From contig JABUQX010018342.1 in the NCBI GenBank assembly GCA_015478945.1, positions 1-17,500 on the forward strand: a stretch of 17,500 bases of DNA, read 5' to 3'. The number at the start of each line of letters is the position of its first letter. Position 1 is the first letter of the stretch. The position numbers and the translations under genes are program-made. The stretch comes from Trachelipus rathkii (Eukaryota; Arthropoda; Malacostraca; Isopoda; Trachelipodidae). The notes beneath the pieces were generated by a model, which saw nothing but the letters and a program-made list of their open reading frames with translations, was not told where the DNA came from and ran no database searches. Below are positions 1 to 9,719 of this stretch, piece by piece.

Positions 1-140
1 AGGATATAGTAAGTTAATATTTTGTTTACCAAATTTAAATCAGTAAATCAGTAAACAAACCACCCGTCCCCTCCCGCCCCTCCCTACCCATCCCGTCCAT
101 AACCTTTTGATCTTTCGAACTAATGATTCAGGTCACATAC
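1..140 (-). repeat. Tail block 1 of the satellite complex
   Basis: On the minus strand this block reads: a TCATTAGTTCGAAAGATCA stretch, a G-rich block (C-runs at 61-98 on the plus strand), then GGTTTGTTTACTGATTTAC, AAATTTGGTAAAC and the start of a leader. The same order occurs inverted at 2,285-2,350. The plus-strand C-runs give seven G-runs of three or more on the minus strand, which fits a canonical G-quadruplex motif. Confidence 0.75.
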
Positions 141-1179
141 CGAAGTACATTTCGGATAAACATAGTACAAAAATAAGTTCTTTATATAACTAACCAACGA
201 ATATATGCTACGTAACATTTTTTTCACATTAATAAAGCTAACATATGCGACTACCAGAACTAAGAATAACGATGCGACAATGACAAACCCTAAACACACC
301 TTACGCACGAATACAACTACTAACATTAACAAAGTTCCAATGAGTTATTTATATATTAAAGTACCTAGCACAGCGTACAAAAACGTAACCTATTCAACTT
401 TTTCCAAGCATATCTCTAACATATCATTGTTACATTTTACATTAACACTATTGATTTACGTCGCATTTGGAGTATCATTTCGGAAACATCAGCAGCAAAT
501 GAGTTCTTTATATTCTAAACCAGCGAATATATGCTAACATAATAATGTTTTCATATTAATAAAGCTATAGCATCATATGAACAAAGAAAATAATGTACAA
601 CGACAAATCTAACACAACTTAAGCACGAATAAACTGAATAACATAACAAAGGTTCACACTTAACACCTGTAAAAGTAACTAACATTGCATACAAAAACTA
701 ACCTATTTCATATCTTTTCCAAGCATACTCTAACATATTCAACGTTAATTTTACATTGACGACTGTACTGTTATTTAAAAGAATTTCTTATCATATACCT
801 TGTCTAAGCATACAGAACCAACGAATAACTGTAAACATAACAAGTTTTATCCAAACATAACACAAAAAATAAGTTCCTTTATATACTAACCATCGAATAT
901 ATGCTAGTAACAACGTTTTTACATTAATTAAAGCTAACATAACAGAACCTGAACTAAGAATATAAGTACAACGACAAGCTAACACACCCATATACGTAAC
1001 GAATAAACTACTACATTAAACAAACTTCAGCACTATAACGGGCAGTAAGGTACCTAGCACTTCGCTACAAAACGTAACCTAATTCACACTTTTCAAAGCA
1101 TATCCTAACATAATCAATGTTAATTTACATATAACATATAATAATTTAACAAACATTAGCATAAACCCTGTCCTAAATC

Positions 1180-1560
1180 ATCATAACTGACAAAGAACCA
1201 TAATGCCTAAGCGTAACAAATTTTTTTAGCATCAAACTTCGTACATATTTAACGAAAATTCATCATAACCTCGTCCTAAATTATCATAAGTCCCTCAACG
1301 AACTAATGCAAAAAATAAAGTTTTAACCCAAACATGACAAAAAAACAATAACAAAATTTTTATCAGCTGACAAACATAAAAATAAGTTCTTTGATAAAAT
1401 ATCATATTAAAGTGTTTTACTAGAAAAAATTTTTAAAATCAGTTAAATATAATACATCCAACCCTGCAGTCCCCTACCCATCCCACCCACCCACGCTTGT
1501 GATCTATTGAACTATTGAATCAAGTCATATTTCGAGTTCATTTTGGATAACAAACATAAA
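1180..1560 (-). repeat. Tail block 2 plus leader of the satellite complex
   Basis: The tail lies at 1,440-1,560, with C-runs on the plus strand at 1,471-1,493 beside a TGATCTATTGAACTATTGAA-type stretch. It is followed on the minus strand by a leader (1,430 down to 1,180) containing AACACTTTAATATGATATTT and a TTATTTTTATG block. The leader matches 2,340-2,560 on the plus strand (AACACTTTACTATGATATTT there). Together with tail block 1 this shows one full higher-order unit of about 1.4 kb in the left arm. Confidence 0.7.
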
Positions 1561-2164
1561 AAATAAGTTCTGTTAACTATAACTGACTCTATTCGATCTA
1601 GTGATTAACCACAAAGTTTTAGGCATCATACAAGCTACATATTGTCATAAATCGCAACTAAGAAACTACTAATTGGTACAAATGCAAAACTCTAATCATA
1701 ACCTCGCGTACGAATAATCAGCTAACATCCTGAAATTCCCACTGTATCAAAAGGTAAAGTAGTCTACAGGTCATACAATACTCGATATGTTCCCTCTTTT
1801 CTCGCATATCAGCAACAGGTAAAACCTTATTATCTAACAAATCCTTAACAAAAGTACCCCAATCTACAAGATACCAACATCTGAACTACATGAATTGACA
1901 CTATCTTCATCAAAGGGTCACTCGTTTGAGTATAACATCACTTGACCTATGAATAAACATAGACATCTAGCAAAATTCTAGGGCAAACCTAACATTACCA
2001 AACAAAATTAACCTAGCCTCACGTTTCTAACACATCATAGTCAGTTAACACAGTAATATCATACAAAAACTCATGATTTCTCTAACAATCAGTGTTATTT
2101 TCACATTGTCCATAGTAATATTTTAACATAACGTACCTAACTTACAAATAAACAGTTTTCTTAA

Positions 2165-2285
2165 CCAAGAGAATCTAAAGCAACACATTACCTTTCCGAG
2201 AGAAAACCCAGGGGAAAAATGCGACCCTTGCAAGGGTGTGAATCGAGGGGGGATCACCCGAAGGGGTTAAGCGGGCATTACCCCT
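2165..2285. other. GC-rich centre between the two inverted arms
   Basis: About 120 bp separates the minus-oriented arm from the plus-oriented arm and is far more GC-rich than either. It contains a perfect 14-bp palindrome ACCCTTGCAAGGGT at 2,224-2,237, then a run of six G, and a weak inverted pair AGGGGT/ACCCCT around 2,254-2,277. No coding signal is visible. It could be a diverged tail G-block or the core of a fold-back element. Confidence 0.6.
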
Positions 2286-3720
2286 CCGCGTAAGTGGTTT
2301 GATTTACTGATTACTGATTTACTTGCTTTAAATTTGGTAAACTATTATAACACTTTACTATGATATTTTATTCAAAGACTTATTTTTATGTATGTTTGGA
2401 TAAAACTTGTTATGTTTGCAACTATTTGCTGGGGATTATGATTTTAGGAAAGGCTATGATAAATTTTTGTTAATATTAACTATGATAATGTAAAAAGACT
2501 TTTGTTGTACGTTAAGCCTATAGTGCGTTGGTCTGTAATGCCACTAATCGTCAAGACGTCTATGCAATGCATTTTTTTGCTAAATGCACTGTGTCTTTGT
2601 AAGATTAACGTTAATATGTTAGAGATTATGCTTGAAAAAAGTAAGAATAGGTTACGTTTTGCAATGCAATGTTAGTTACTTTATCTGGGTGTAGTGTAGG
2701 ATTTTGTTTAATGTTAACAGTTTATTCGTGTGTAAGTTGTGTTAGGTTTGTCTTTGTACATTATTTTCTTAGTTCATGTTACGCTATGTTAGCTTTATTG
2801 ATGTTGAAACTTTATTACGTTAGAGTATATTCGTTGATCAGTATGATAATCGGCCAAGGTTGTGATAAATTTTTTGCTAAATGTTACTGTGACAGTGTAA
2901 GATTAACGTTATTTTATAATTTATGCTTGAAAAAGTAAGAAAGGTTACGCTTTGCAGGCAATGTTAGTTACTTTACTGGTGTTAAGTGTGGAACTTTGTT
3001 AATGTTAACAGTTTATTCGTGTGTAAGTTGTGTTAGGTTTGTCTTTGTACATTATTTTCTTAGTTCATGTTACGCTATGTTAGTTTTATTGATGTGGAAA
3101 CTTTATTACGTTAGAGTATATTCGTTGATCAGTATGATAATTAACCAATGTTGTGATAAATTTTAGTTAAATGTTACTGTGCCAGTGTAAGATTAACGTT
3201 AGTATGTTAGAGATATGCTTGAAAAAGTAAGAATAGGTTACGTTTTGCATACCATGCTAGTTACTTTACTGGTGTTAAGTGTGGAACTTTGTTAATGTTA
3301 ACAGTTTATTCGTGTCGTAAGTTGTGTAGGTTTGTCTTTGTACATTAATTTTCTTAGTTCAAGTAACGATATGTTAGCTTTATCGATGTGGAAACTTACG
3401 TTAGCAAACTTTCGCTGCTCTGTATGATAATTAACCAATGTTGTGATAAATTTTAGTTAAATATTACCATGTTAATGTAAATTAACATTGTTATGTTAGA
3501 GATATGCTTGACAAAGTAGGAATAGGTTACGTTTTGCATGCAATGTTAGTTACTTTGCTGTTGTTAAGTGTGGAATTTTGTTAACGTTAACAGTTTATTC
3601 ATGTTTAAGGCGTGTCAGGTTTGTCATTCTGTATTATTTATAGTTCGGATGAATGCTATGTTAGCTTATTAAATGTGAAAACTTTGTTAAGTTTAGAGTA
3701 TACTCACTGATCTTTGTATA
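2285..3720 (+). repeat. Right arm: leader and tandem ~290-bp satellite units
   Basis: A tail/leader (GTTTGATTTACTGATTAC at about 2,290, leader to 2,560) is followed by a partial unit (about 2,575-2,668) and four units. Their shared start, ATGTTAGTTACTTT or close variants, lies at 2,669, 2,961, 3,254 and 3,543, giving periods of 292, 293 and 289 bp. Units share GTTAACAGTTTATTCGTG, TTAGGTTTGTCTTTGTAC and GTTAGAGATATGCTTG. Units 2 and 3 are the most alike and the last is worn. An 89-codon frame at 2,669-2,938 is a chance opening, because indels break it in the other units. Confidence 0.9.
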
Positions 3721-4310
3721 AAGAACCTTGATTTTATGTTATTTTATCCAAAATGATACTCGAGATGTGATTTGAGATCAATAGACCATAGATCAAGATG
3801 GGTTGGGGAGGGCGGGGTATGTGGTTTGATTACTGATTTAGGTTATGTAAAACGTTACAACTTTGGTAAAAATTTGACTTGAATCAATAGATCAATAGAT
3901 CAATAGATCAATAGATCACGATTGGACATGAGGGTGGCTGGATGGTGGTTTGATTTACTGATTTAGGGTATGTAAAACGTTACAATTTTAGTAAAAAATT
4001 TGACTTGAATCATCAATAGATAATAGATCAATAGATCAATAGATCATAGATCAATAGATCAAATAGATCATGGATTGGACAGGGGGGTGGTTGGATGGTG
4101 GTTGATATTACGATTTAACTGCTTTAGGGTATAGTAAATACGTTAACAATTTATAATAAAAAATTTGACCTTGAGTCAATAGACTCAATAGAGCACATAG
4201 ATTAATAGATCAATAGATAAATAGACCAATAGATCAATAGAAAGGTGGGCAGTGTGGTATGGTAGGTTTGATTTACTGATCTTATCGCTTTAGATTGTAA
4301 AAACGTAAAT
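3721..4310 (+). repeat. Four tandem tail blocks with ATCAATAG repeats
   Basis: GTTTGATTTACTGATTTAGG-type cores recur near 3,823, 3,949, 4,100 and 4,265 (spacing about 127-165 bp). Each is preceded by AATTTGACTTGAATC, then ATCAATAG repeats, then a G-rich block. The 8-bp ATCAATAG motif grows from one or two degenerate copies in the first tail to about four clean copies (3,884-3,918) and longer degenerate runs (about 4,008-4,070 and 4,158-4,242). The longer runs account for the increase in spacing. The first tail carries GGG-runs at 3,800-3,817. Confidence 0.85.
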
Positions 4311-4384
4311 TTGTAAGTTATAAACAAAAGAATAAGAAATTTTATTTATTATTTATTTATTTTTATTATTTTTTCTCTGGAATG

Positions 4385-4925
4385 GGTTCTAAACCATTAT
4401 ATTCGAAATTCTACAGACCCAATTAACATTATAAAGGACAGCCATATATTGTACTCATTACAGCAAATATTTAATAACTTCGGCAACCGCAACCGGAGCC
4501 AAGCAGCCGGTGCAGTTGGCACCTCTTCTAACTCTTTCTGAGTCAGAGTCCGCCCTCTCTCATTCTTTCCTTTCTATCACTTTCATCCTCTTTCTTCCTT
4601 CTTCGGTTCTGTTTTTGCACTCTGTGCTCTTTTTTTCAGTCAGGACCCCTGGGGGTCCCTAGACACCCCCTATACGGGACTATACCATCATATTGAGAAT
4701 CTACGTTCGATAACCTATATACAACACACAACATTGTTGTTATCGAATGATTTATTAACTCGGCACCGCAGTGGCTCCAGCACCGTTGCCGGAGCCAACT
4801 CCTCCAGATTCACATATCAAGCATTTCTAGAAATTAAACTCTGAATCCTCTCACCAATTTTCAGCCAATTACGAACATTTCGATTTTTTAGGGGGGTGGG
4901 GACCCTTCGGGGGACCCACGGGACG
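4385..4925 (+). repeat. Two diverged ~285-bp direct repeat units
   Basis: Unit one starts near 4,391 with ACCATTATATTCGAAATTCTAC. Unit two starts near 4,684 with ACCATCATATTGAGAATCTAC. Both continue with an ATTTATTAACTCGGCA-type block (near 4,467 and 4,748) and a GC-rich CCGGAGCCAA/CCGTTGCC block. Each ends in a GGACCC-type hairpin: a perfect 7-bp stem at 4,643-4,658, and an imperfect one at 4,896-4,919. The short AT-rich gap before it (4,311-4,385) holds TTTATTTATT runs only. The CCGGAGCC motif resembles some hAT subterminal repeats, but this is not enough to assign a family. Confidence 0.5.
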
Positions 4926-4953
4926 TAACCTCGTCTACGGACGAGGTTACGTC
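4922..4953. repeat. Perfect 14-bp hairpin, 4-nt loop
   Basis: GACGTAACCTCGTC, loop TACG, then its exact reverse complement. It lies directly after an imperfect GTGGG/CCCAC hairpin (4,896-4,919). No U-run follows and there is no gene to terminate, so I do not call it a terminator. Confidence 0.9.
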
Positions 4954-5203
4954 ACCATCTAACACCTCCAAATTTTAGCCTGATCAGCGATAAACCCAAC
5001 CATTGTAGATATATAAATTGAACTCAGAGCTGACCGGAGCCTGTGCCTTAAAAAATCATGTCAAAATAATATTAAGTGATAATAATAAAAATAAGAAATA
5101 AGAAAAAACTTCAGCAGGATGAACCAGATCGTTCGTCGCGGGCAGAGTCAGAGAGGACATGCTTGCGTTTCCGGGAGCCGGAGTCGAGAGTCGATGCGTA
5201 AAA

Positions 5204-5266
5204 AAAAACGATTCCTTACAGGAATCGTTTTTCGACTCCGATTCGATTCCCTTCGGGAATCGAATC
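5204..5266. repeat. Two adjacent perfect hairpins with GATTCC motifs
   Basis: The first stem is AAAAACGATTCCT (5,204-5,216) against 5,220-5,232 with loop TAC. The second stem is GATTCGATTCCC (5,240-5,251) against 5,255-5,266 with loop TTC. Both stems are perfect and are separated by only seven bases. The GATTCC motif also occurs in the hAT subterminal sequence at 9,740-9,830, so this could be a relic of the opposite end of a related element. That link is speculative. Confidence 0.85.
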
Positions 5267-5295
5267 TTCGACTAAATAATAATAACAATCAAATA

Positions 5296-5298
<3 letters not shown>

Positions 5299-5328
<30 letters not shown>

Positions 5329-5405
5329 CTATATATAATATTATATATTAATATATCTATATATATATATATATATTACTATATATATATCTATATATAT
5401 ATACC
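5299..5405. repeat. (TA)n tract
   Basis: Imperfect TA dinucleotide tract. It opens one base after TAATAA-rich sequence and passes directly into the GT/GC microsatellite. Confidence 0.95.
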
Positions 5406-5415
5406 CCCTATATTG

Positions 5416-5488
5416 TGTGTGGTGTTGTGTGTGTGTGGTGTGTGTGTGTGTGGTGCTGTGTGTGTGTGTGTGTGTGTGCGCGCGCGCG
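5416..5488. repeat. (GT)n-(GC)n compound microsatellite
   Basis: Interrupted GTGTGGTG runs are followed by pure GT and a short CGCGCGCG end. Open frames across it on both strands (Val/Cys or Thr/His repeats) are products of the microsatellite. Confidence 0.95.
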
Positions 5489-5545
5489 ATAAAAAATAAA
5501 AATTCAAATGTTCCAATTCTCAATTATCTTATCTCGAAACACGTG

Positions 5546-5571
5546 TTCTTATCAGCTATCGCTGATAAGAA
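5546..5571. repeat. Perfect 11-bp hairpin, 4-nt loop
   Basis: TTCTTATCAGC, loop TATC, GCTGATAAGAA. This is the fourth perfect short-loop hairpin within about 650 bp. Confidence 0.85.
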
Positions 5572-6169
5572 AACGAGCAGAAATACGATGGGAGCTGAAG
5601 TGGCAAAGCTGAAATTGGCGGATGCATACTACTTTCTAAGTCGTTTTCCATTTTAGGAGGGATGTTCCCTTTAAGAAACGTACATGGTGAGCTAGTTTGG
5701 TGAAAACGAAAGACTTGAGCTGGAAACAAATTCTGTCAGTGTGTTTTAATCATTTACTTTTTCGTTATCATTTAATACGTACTCGTTTAACATTTGAATT
5801 TATGTAAACCTGGCTTCTTCCAATGTATCAATCAATTTTACATTTCAACTTTGACTGGACTATAATTCAATCATCAAAAAAAATGCAAGTGGTTACGCGC
5901 CTCACTCCACTGAAATACCATAAATGGCGCTGAGAGGCGCCCTTGACTACCAGTGCAAGCTCTGAATCATCATCAGATTTCAAGTTGTTTCAAGTATTAT
6001 TAAATCTATTTCTTGAGCACAAGAAGCAGAAGCGAGCTAAAACCACATTAGGAACATAAGAAGGACAGAACAGAAATCTTGACAAATCAATCTTTTTCAT
6101 TGCAACACTCTTCTCTTACTAACTAAACTTTAATTGCCCTTAAATAGTACAAATTTCTAATGCTTTAAT
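5572..6169. other. Unassigned sequence, no gene seen
   Basis: Ordinary AT-rich sequence with no coding frame of note. It has a 7-bp inverted pair GCGCCTC/GAGGCGC around 5,897-5,940. It lies just past the 3' side of the minus-strand transposase-like relic and may hold that element's 3' end, but I could not find a convincing terminal inverted repeat. Confidence 0.4.
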
Positions 6170-7570
6170 TACGCGTTCCAATCCATCTTGCTCGAATGCG
6201 GCGCCAACCAGTGCTGCCGAATGAGAAACCATCGTTCAGGCGTAACTTCCTATATAAAGAATTATTAATTCCTAGAAGATTCGCGGTAATCTGACCTAGG
6301 ATGAAATTTCTGCAGCTGATCTTTACAGAATGTCACTATTTCATCATTCCAAAAGTTAAGTGTACTACATGTTTCATAGATACTTTTTATTTATGTCCTT
6401 CCAAATCTGATAAAATCGTTTGAATAATGGAATATCTGGACCTTTTGAGATATTATAGCATGTATCTAAGACATCAGATATAATGATTTCATTAATATGA
6501 TGTCGACAAGATAACTAAAGTAAATTTCTTTGTAAATTATTTTCAATTCTGATACAAGCACCATTTTTGGGGTCCAGTGTTAGACACCGTGGTATCAAAA
6601 CACATAGCTTTAATATCATCTTTCAAATTCCAATCTTGTGGGCAATCAATTACAGCATCTGCAATATTTTGTCCTGTTCCTTTAGGAAGCTTAAGTACAG
6701 CCAAGAGCTTTGATATACCTCCTCCAGATACTAAAATAGGTAACCTATCTACCCTTTCAGTTCCAGTTAAATCAGGTAAAGGATTGTCGTAGATCATCAG
6801 AAATTTTTTCCGTATGTCTTTTCTTTTTCGTTGTAACGTGCTTTTGCTTATAACCACCTCATCAGTATTTTTTCCAAGAGAAAAACAGTAGCAGAGATGA
6901 ACATTATTTCTTTACGATCGCTCATTTTGGTTCTATCTAAAGCCATAGCTAGGTCAGGTGAAATAATATGAAAATTAGTTTTTTTAGTTTTTTCAAGTTG
7001 AGACTCCCCAATCTCTGGTTGCCCATCATTACTGCTTGAGACTTTCATCACTGCTTTTACTTTGAAATAGAACAGCTGATGATTTTCTTTTGCGAAAAAT
7101 TTCTTTGTCTCTTCGTGCATTTTCTTCATTAATCCTTTTTCGCTTTTCCTCTTGCTTTGCTAAGAGTTTCTTATCAACACCACTTATATATCCTCTTCTT
7201 CCCTTTTCTCTCTGAGCTTCCAAAAATAATTTGTCATCTTTAATTGATATCATTTCAAGTGCATTAGCATGTGCAATATCAAAAAGTTCATGTAAACAAT
7301 TTTGAAATTTATTTACTTTTATCCATTTGATTTTTGTTTTTCTTCTAGTTTTATTTTTTAAGTGACCTATAATATTCATACTCTTTCTCAATTTTGGCTA
7401 TTATATGCTGTTTGGCTTTGATTGGAATTTTACATTCATTCAAAATTGTTGAAATTTTTTGACAAACTATATTGGAAGCCTCTTTAAAAGTTTTTTGATG
7501 CTTTGTTAAGTAGAATAGGCGACGCAATGCATCACCATTATATGGTAAGGCTTGCCTTACTGAATTTTAT
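6170..7570 (-). pseudogene. Broken transposase-like gene of an unnamed family
   Basis: Read on the minus strand with frameshifts. The order is: an ALRRLFYLTKHQKTFKEA segment (7,570-7,390), a charged region with ELFDIAHANALEMI and EAQREKGRRGYISGVD (7,330-7,170), ISPDLAMALDRTKMSDRKE (about 6,970-6,905), VVISKSTLQRKRKDIRKKF, LPDLTGTERVDRLPILVSGG, LKDDIKAMCFDTTVSNTG (6,857-6,543), SKGPDIPLFKRFYQIWKDI (about 6,450-6,400), and a worn RARW stretch near 6,200. Frames change near 7,370, 7,100-7,030 and 6,857, and stops lie after 6,543. This looks like a multicopy invertebrate family. The CFDTTxSNTG block resembles an Asp-bearing RNase H-fold strand as in transposases, but that is inference. No catalytic triad was proved and no superfamily name is justified. 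The gene is dead. Confidence 0.6.
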
Positions 7571-8104
7571 TGATAGTATGTCCAAGCAGCCATGGTTTGA
7601 AGGTGAAGAGGAAAGAATTGAAGAAGAACATAGTGAATAGCAAGTATTCATACTACCAATCAAATTTTGAAAGTATTAAATATTGAGTAAATAAACAAAA
7701 AATATCTGCTGAAGCGTAAAATAATAACACTACAAGTTATTCAATCTGAACTGCACGACTGAAAAGGCAGTTCACTACTCAAACGTCATCCAAATGGCGG
7801 ACAGCACTAAAACGTAATTTCAATAAGCTGATATTTTTGCAAAGAACATTTTCTATATCCAAACCCTCACAATTTCCAAATGTTTGAAGAGTATTTTTAG
7901 ATATCTTAAAAACCTAATTCTCTTATATTTTATCTTTGCTTAAAGAAATAATTAGTTATTCCTTTTATCTTATTTACGCATGGAAAAATAAGCAATGTAA
8001 ACTTAGGCTATAAGAATTTCATGTATTGTTTAAAAATAAAATTCCTTCTTTAATTTACTAAAAGTAAGATCTTGAAGCAAAATTATCATTAATTATTTGG
8101 AGTC
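7571..8104. other. Spacer between two transposase relics
   Basis: AT-rich sequence with no coding frame or RNA gene seen. It holds the 5' side of the first minus-strand relic and the 3' side of the hAT relic, so it should contain two element ends. I found no clear terminal repeats, which suggests they are decayed or deleted. Confidence 0.4.
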
Positions 8105-9480
8105 AAAGCCATGACTCTTCAAATTGTAGTGCAAAACATTAACATTTCTCCCTTTCTGAGTGCATCCGATTTTTTTTAAGAGAATAAATTGATCCTCCAA
8201 TTCTGAAAGAGTTTTCACACTCCACGGAAAAGGGGGGCGAGCTTAAATATTTTCTAGCAGACACCAAATGCTGCAAAGGCAACCTTATTCGATGACCACC
8301 CATTGTAAAGGATTATTTTTGGGAATAAAATTTTAATAAGTTTTCATGTAGCCTTCTTTCCCATTTCTCAATTTTATGGCCACTATAATTTCTTTTCAAT
8401 AACTGTGTCTTTCTCCTTAGAATAGTTTCTTTGCTGTTCTTTAAAGTTCTTTTTCTCTTTAAATCGATAAATCGCTTTCAACAAATGTTAAAACTATTAT
8501 CTTCAGTACCACTTTTTTCGCCCTATTCTGTTGATTAAATGAGAAGAATCTGAAGATTGGTTTAAGTAGTGGAAACTGTTTTTCCTTTCCTTTATAATCA
8601 ACTATATATCTTCGCCCATCCATTGCTTAAGAATATCTTCCACTTTTTTATTGTTATTATCATTTCTCAAGAATGTATTTTTAAAGCGTGGATCAAGATA
8701 GGGAGCAAGCACAAGATCTTATCAGTAAAGTAAATGCTGAATCTATTTTTTACTGATTTTTCCATGCTGATACTGTAGACCCAAGTCCCTCAATCGCCTT
8801 TTTTACTGGCTTTTCAAAAAAAACTGGCAAATCAACTTTCATTGTGGAATTATTGCCGAATGCATTGATCCTTGTGGCTAATAAATTTGTACCATCCAAC
8901 AAAATTTTTAAGTATTTTTTGCAATTTTTTTCCAAGAACTTTCCGTTGTTTCTAAGCATCCCTGGTTTTGAATGATCACTGCAATAAGAAATGAGAGCCG
9001 TCCTTTTTTGTTCAATAATTTTTTGAAAGCATATGATTCTGGCTATTACATCTTGTTTGTACATCCTGAATAAATCTTTGCTGTGGTAAATTAAATCTAG
9101 TTTGATATTCTTCATACTTGGCAATAGCTTGAGGCGGGTGATTAAAATGACCTACTATTTGTTTGCATATGGATATATTTTTTTCACGTCCTTTGTTCAA
9201 ATATGGCATCATTGAGAACTAGTGTCAAAGAGTGTAAAAAAGCAGTAATTCCTGGAATCTTGCTTGTGAATCCTGCAGCCATATTAGGTGCGTTATTCCT
9301 TACTATAACATGAATTTTTATTAGCAGGAATATTGAATTCTTCCATAACATTTTTGAGACAACCACTTATATTAGATGCTGTGTGAGATACGTGAAAGGT
9401 GAAACGTCGATGAATATGCATTTATATCCAATAGCATCCACATTATTACAAGCCTACACAGCGGCAAATATTCACTGCTT
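8105..9480 (-). pseudogene. hAT-family transposase relic
   Basis: A hAT (hobo/Ac/Tam3) cut-and-paste transposase read on the minus strand across several frameshifts and stops. In order: SHTASNISGCLKNVMEEF (about 9,405-9,345), IHVIVRNNAPNMAAGF with the Asp/Asn-type hAT block (9,315-9,260), a HSLTLVLNDAIFEQR segment (9,235-9,190), IVGHFNHPPQAIAKYEEYQ (9,160-9,100), RFIQDVQTRCNS (9,085-9,045), LAPYLDPRFKNTF (8,712-8,671), and the C-terminal dimerisation block ARKYLSSPPF...LF-type with a CTQKGRNVNVLHYN-like end (8,270-8,110). The usual Trp of QDVQTRWNS is Cys here, and the Asp of the usual RDNAANM block is Asn. The BED zinc finger and N-terminus are missing. Family assignment is firm on motif order; activity is excluded. 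Confidence 0.85.
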
Positions 9481-9719
9481 CACTTACGAGTTCACGGGTA
9501 TAATATAATTATCAAAACATATTACTTAACATGGACTATCGAAACATTGCCAAATGTCTGCCTCACAATGACTGTCTGAAAATCCTAACATGATATCTTA
9601 GGCTCTACGTAAGATGCACCGCTCATCCAGTTTTCTTTAATTAAATTAGAATTAAGCAAGAAATGAAATTAAATCAATACGGGCAGATATGAAATATTTC
9701 TTTGAAATATAAAGAATCG

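Larger units (their letters stand above)
1..2160 (-). repeat. Left arm: satellite units with tails, minus orientation
   Basis: Diverged repeats of a ~290-bp unit read on the minus strand. The marker 'AGAGATATGCTTG' (reverse-complemented) recurs near 400-424, 705-735 and 1,088-1,115, with a worn version near 2,068-2,085. The second marker, GTACCTAGCACAGCG-like, starts near 361, 675 and 1,050, so the spacing is irregular (about 314 and 375 bp). Further degraded unit material lies at 1,575-1,800 and 1,985-2,160. Two tail blocks interrupt the array, at about 1-140 and 1,430-1,560. Open frames inside it are short, not conserved between units and very likely chance. The array runs off the window's left edge. 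Confidence 0.8.

Noticed and set aside
205..537. 110-codon plus-strand open frame in the left arm
   Set aside because: It lies across satellite units in the antisense direction of the repeat, with Thr/Asn-rich composition set by the repeat. No homologous frame in other units.
2669..2938. 89-codon plus-strand open frame starting MLVTLSG
   Set aside because: It begins at a repeat-unit start and is broken by indels in the neighbouring 290-bp units. Not maintained, so not a gene.
1..4310. CRISPR-like array
   Set aside because: Repeats are ~290 bp and diverged without unique spacers of fixed length. The 8-bp ATCAATAG runs have no spacers at all.
3930..4310. tRNA or other RNA gene in the conserved tails
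   Set aside because: No A-box/B-box pair or cloverleaf seen. Conservation is that of a tandem repeat.
4922..4953. Rho-independent terminator
   Set aside because: A perfect stem but no U-run, no upstream gene, and a eukaryotic context.
5119..5499. 126-codon frame with Ile-Tyr and Cys-Val repeats
   Set aside because: It translates the hairpins, TA tract and GT microsatellite. No protein character outside simple repeats.
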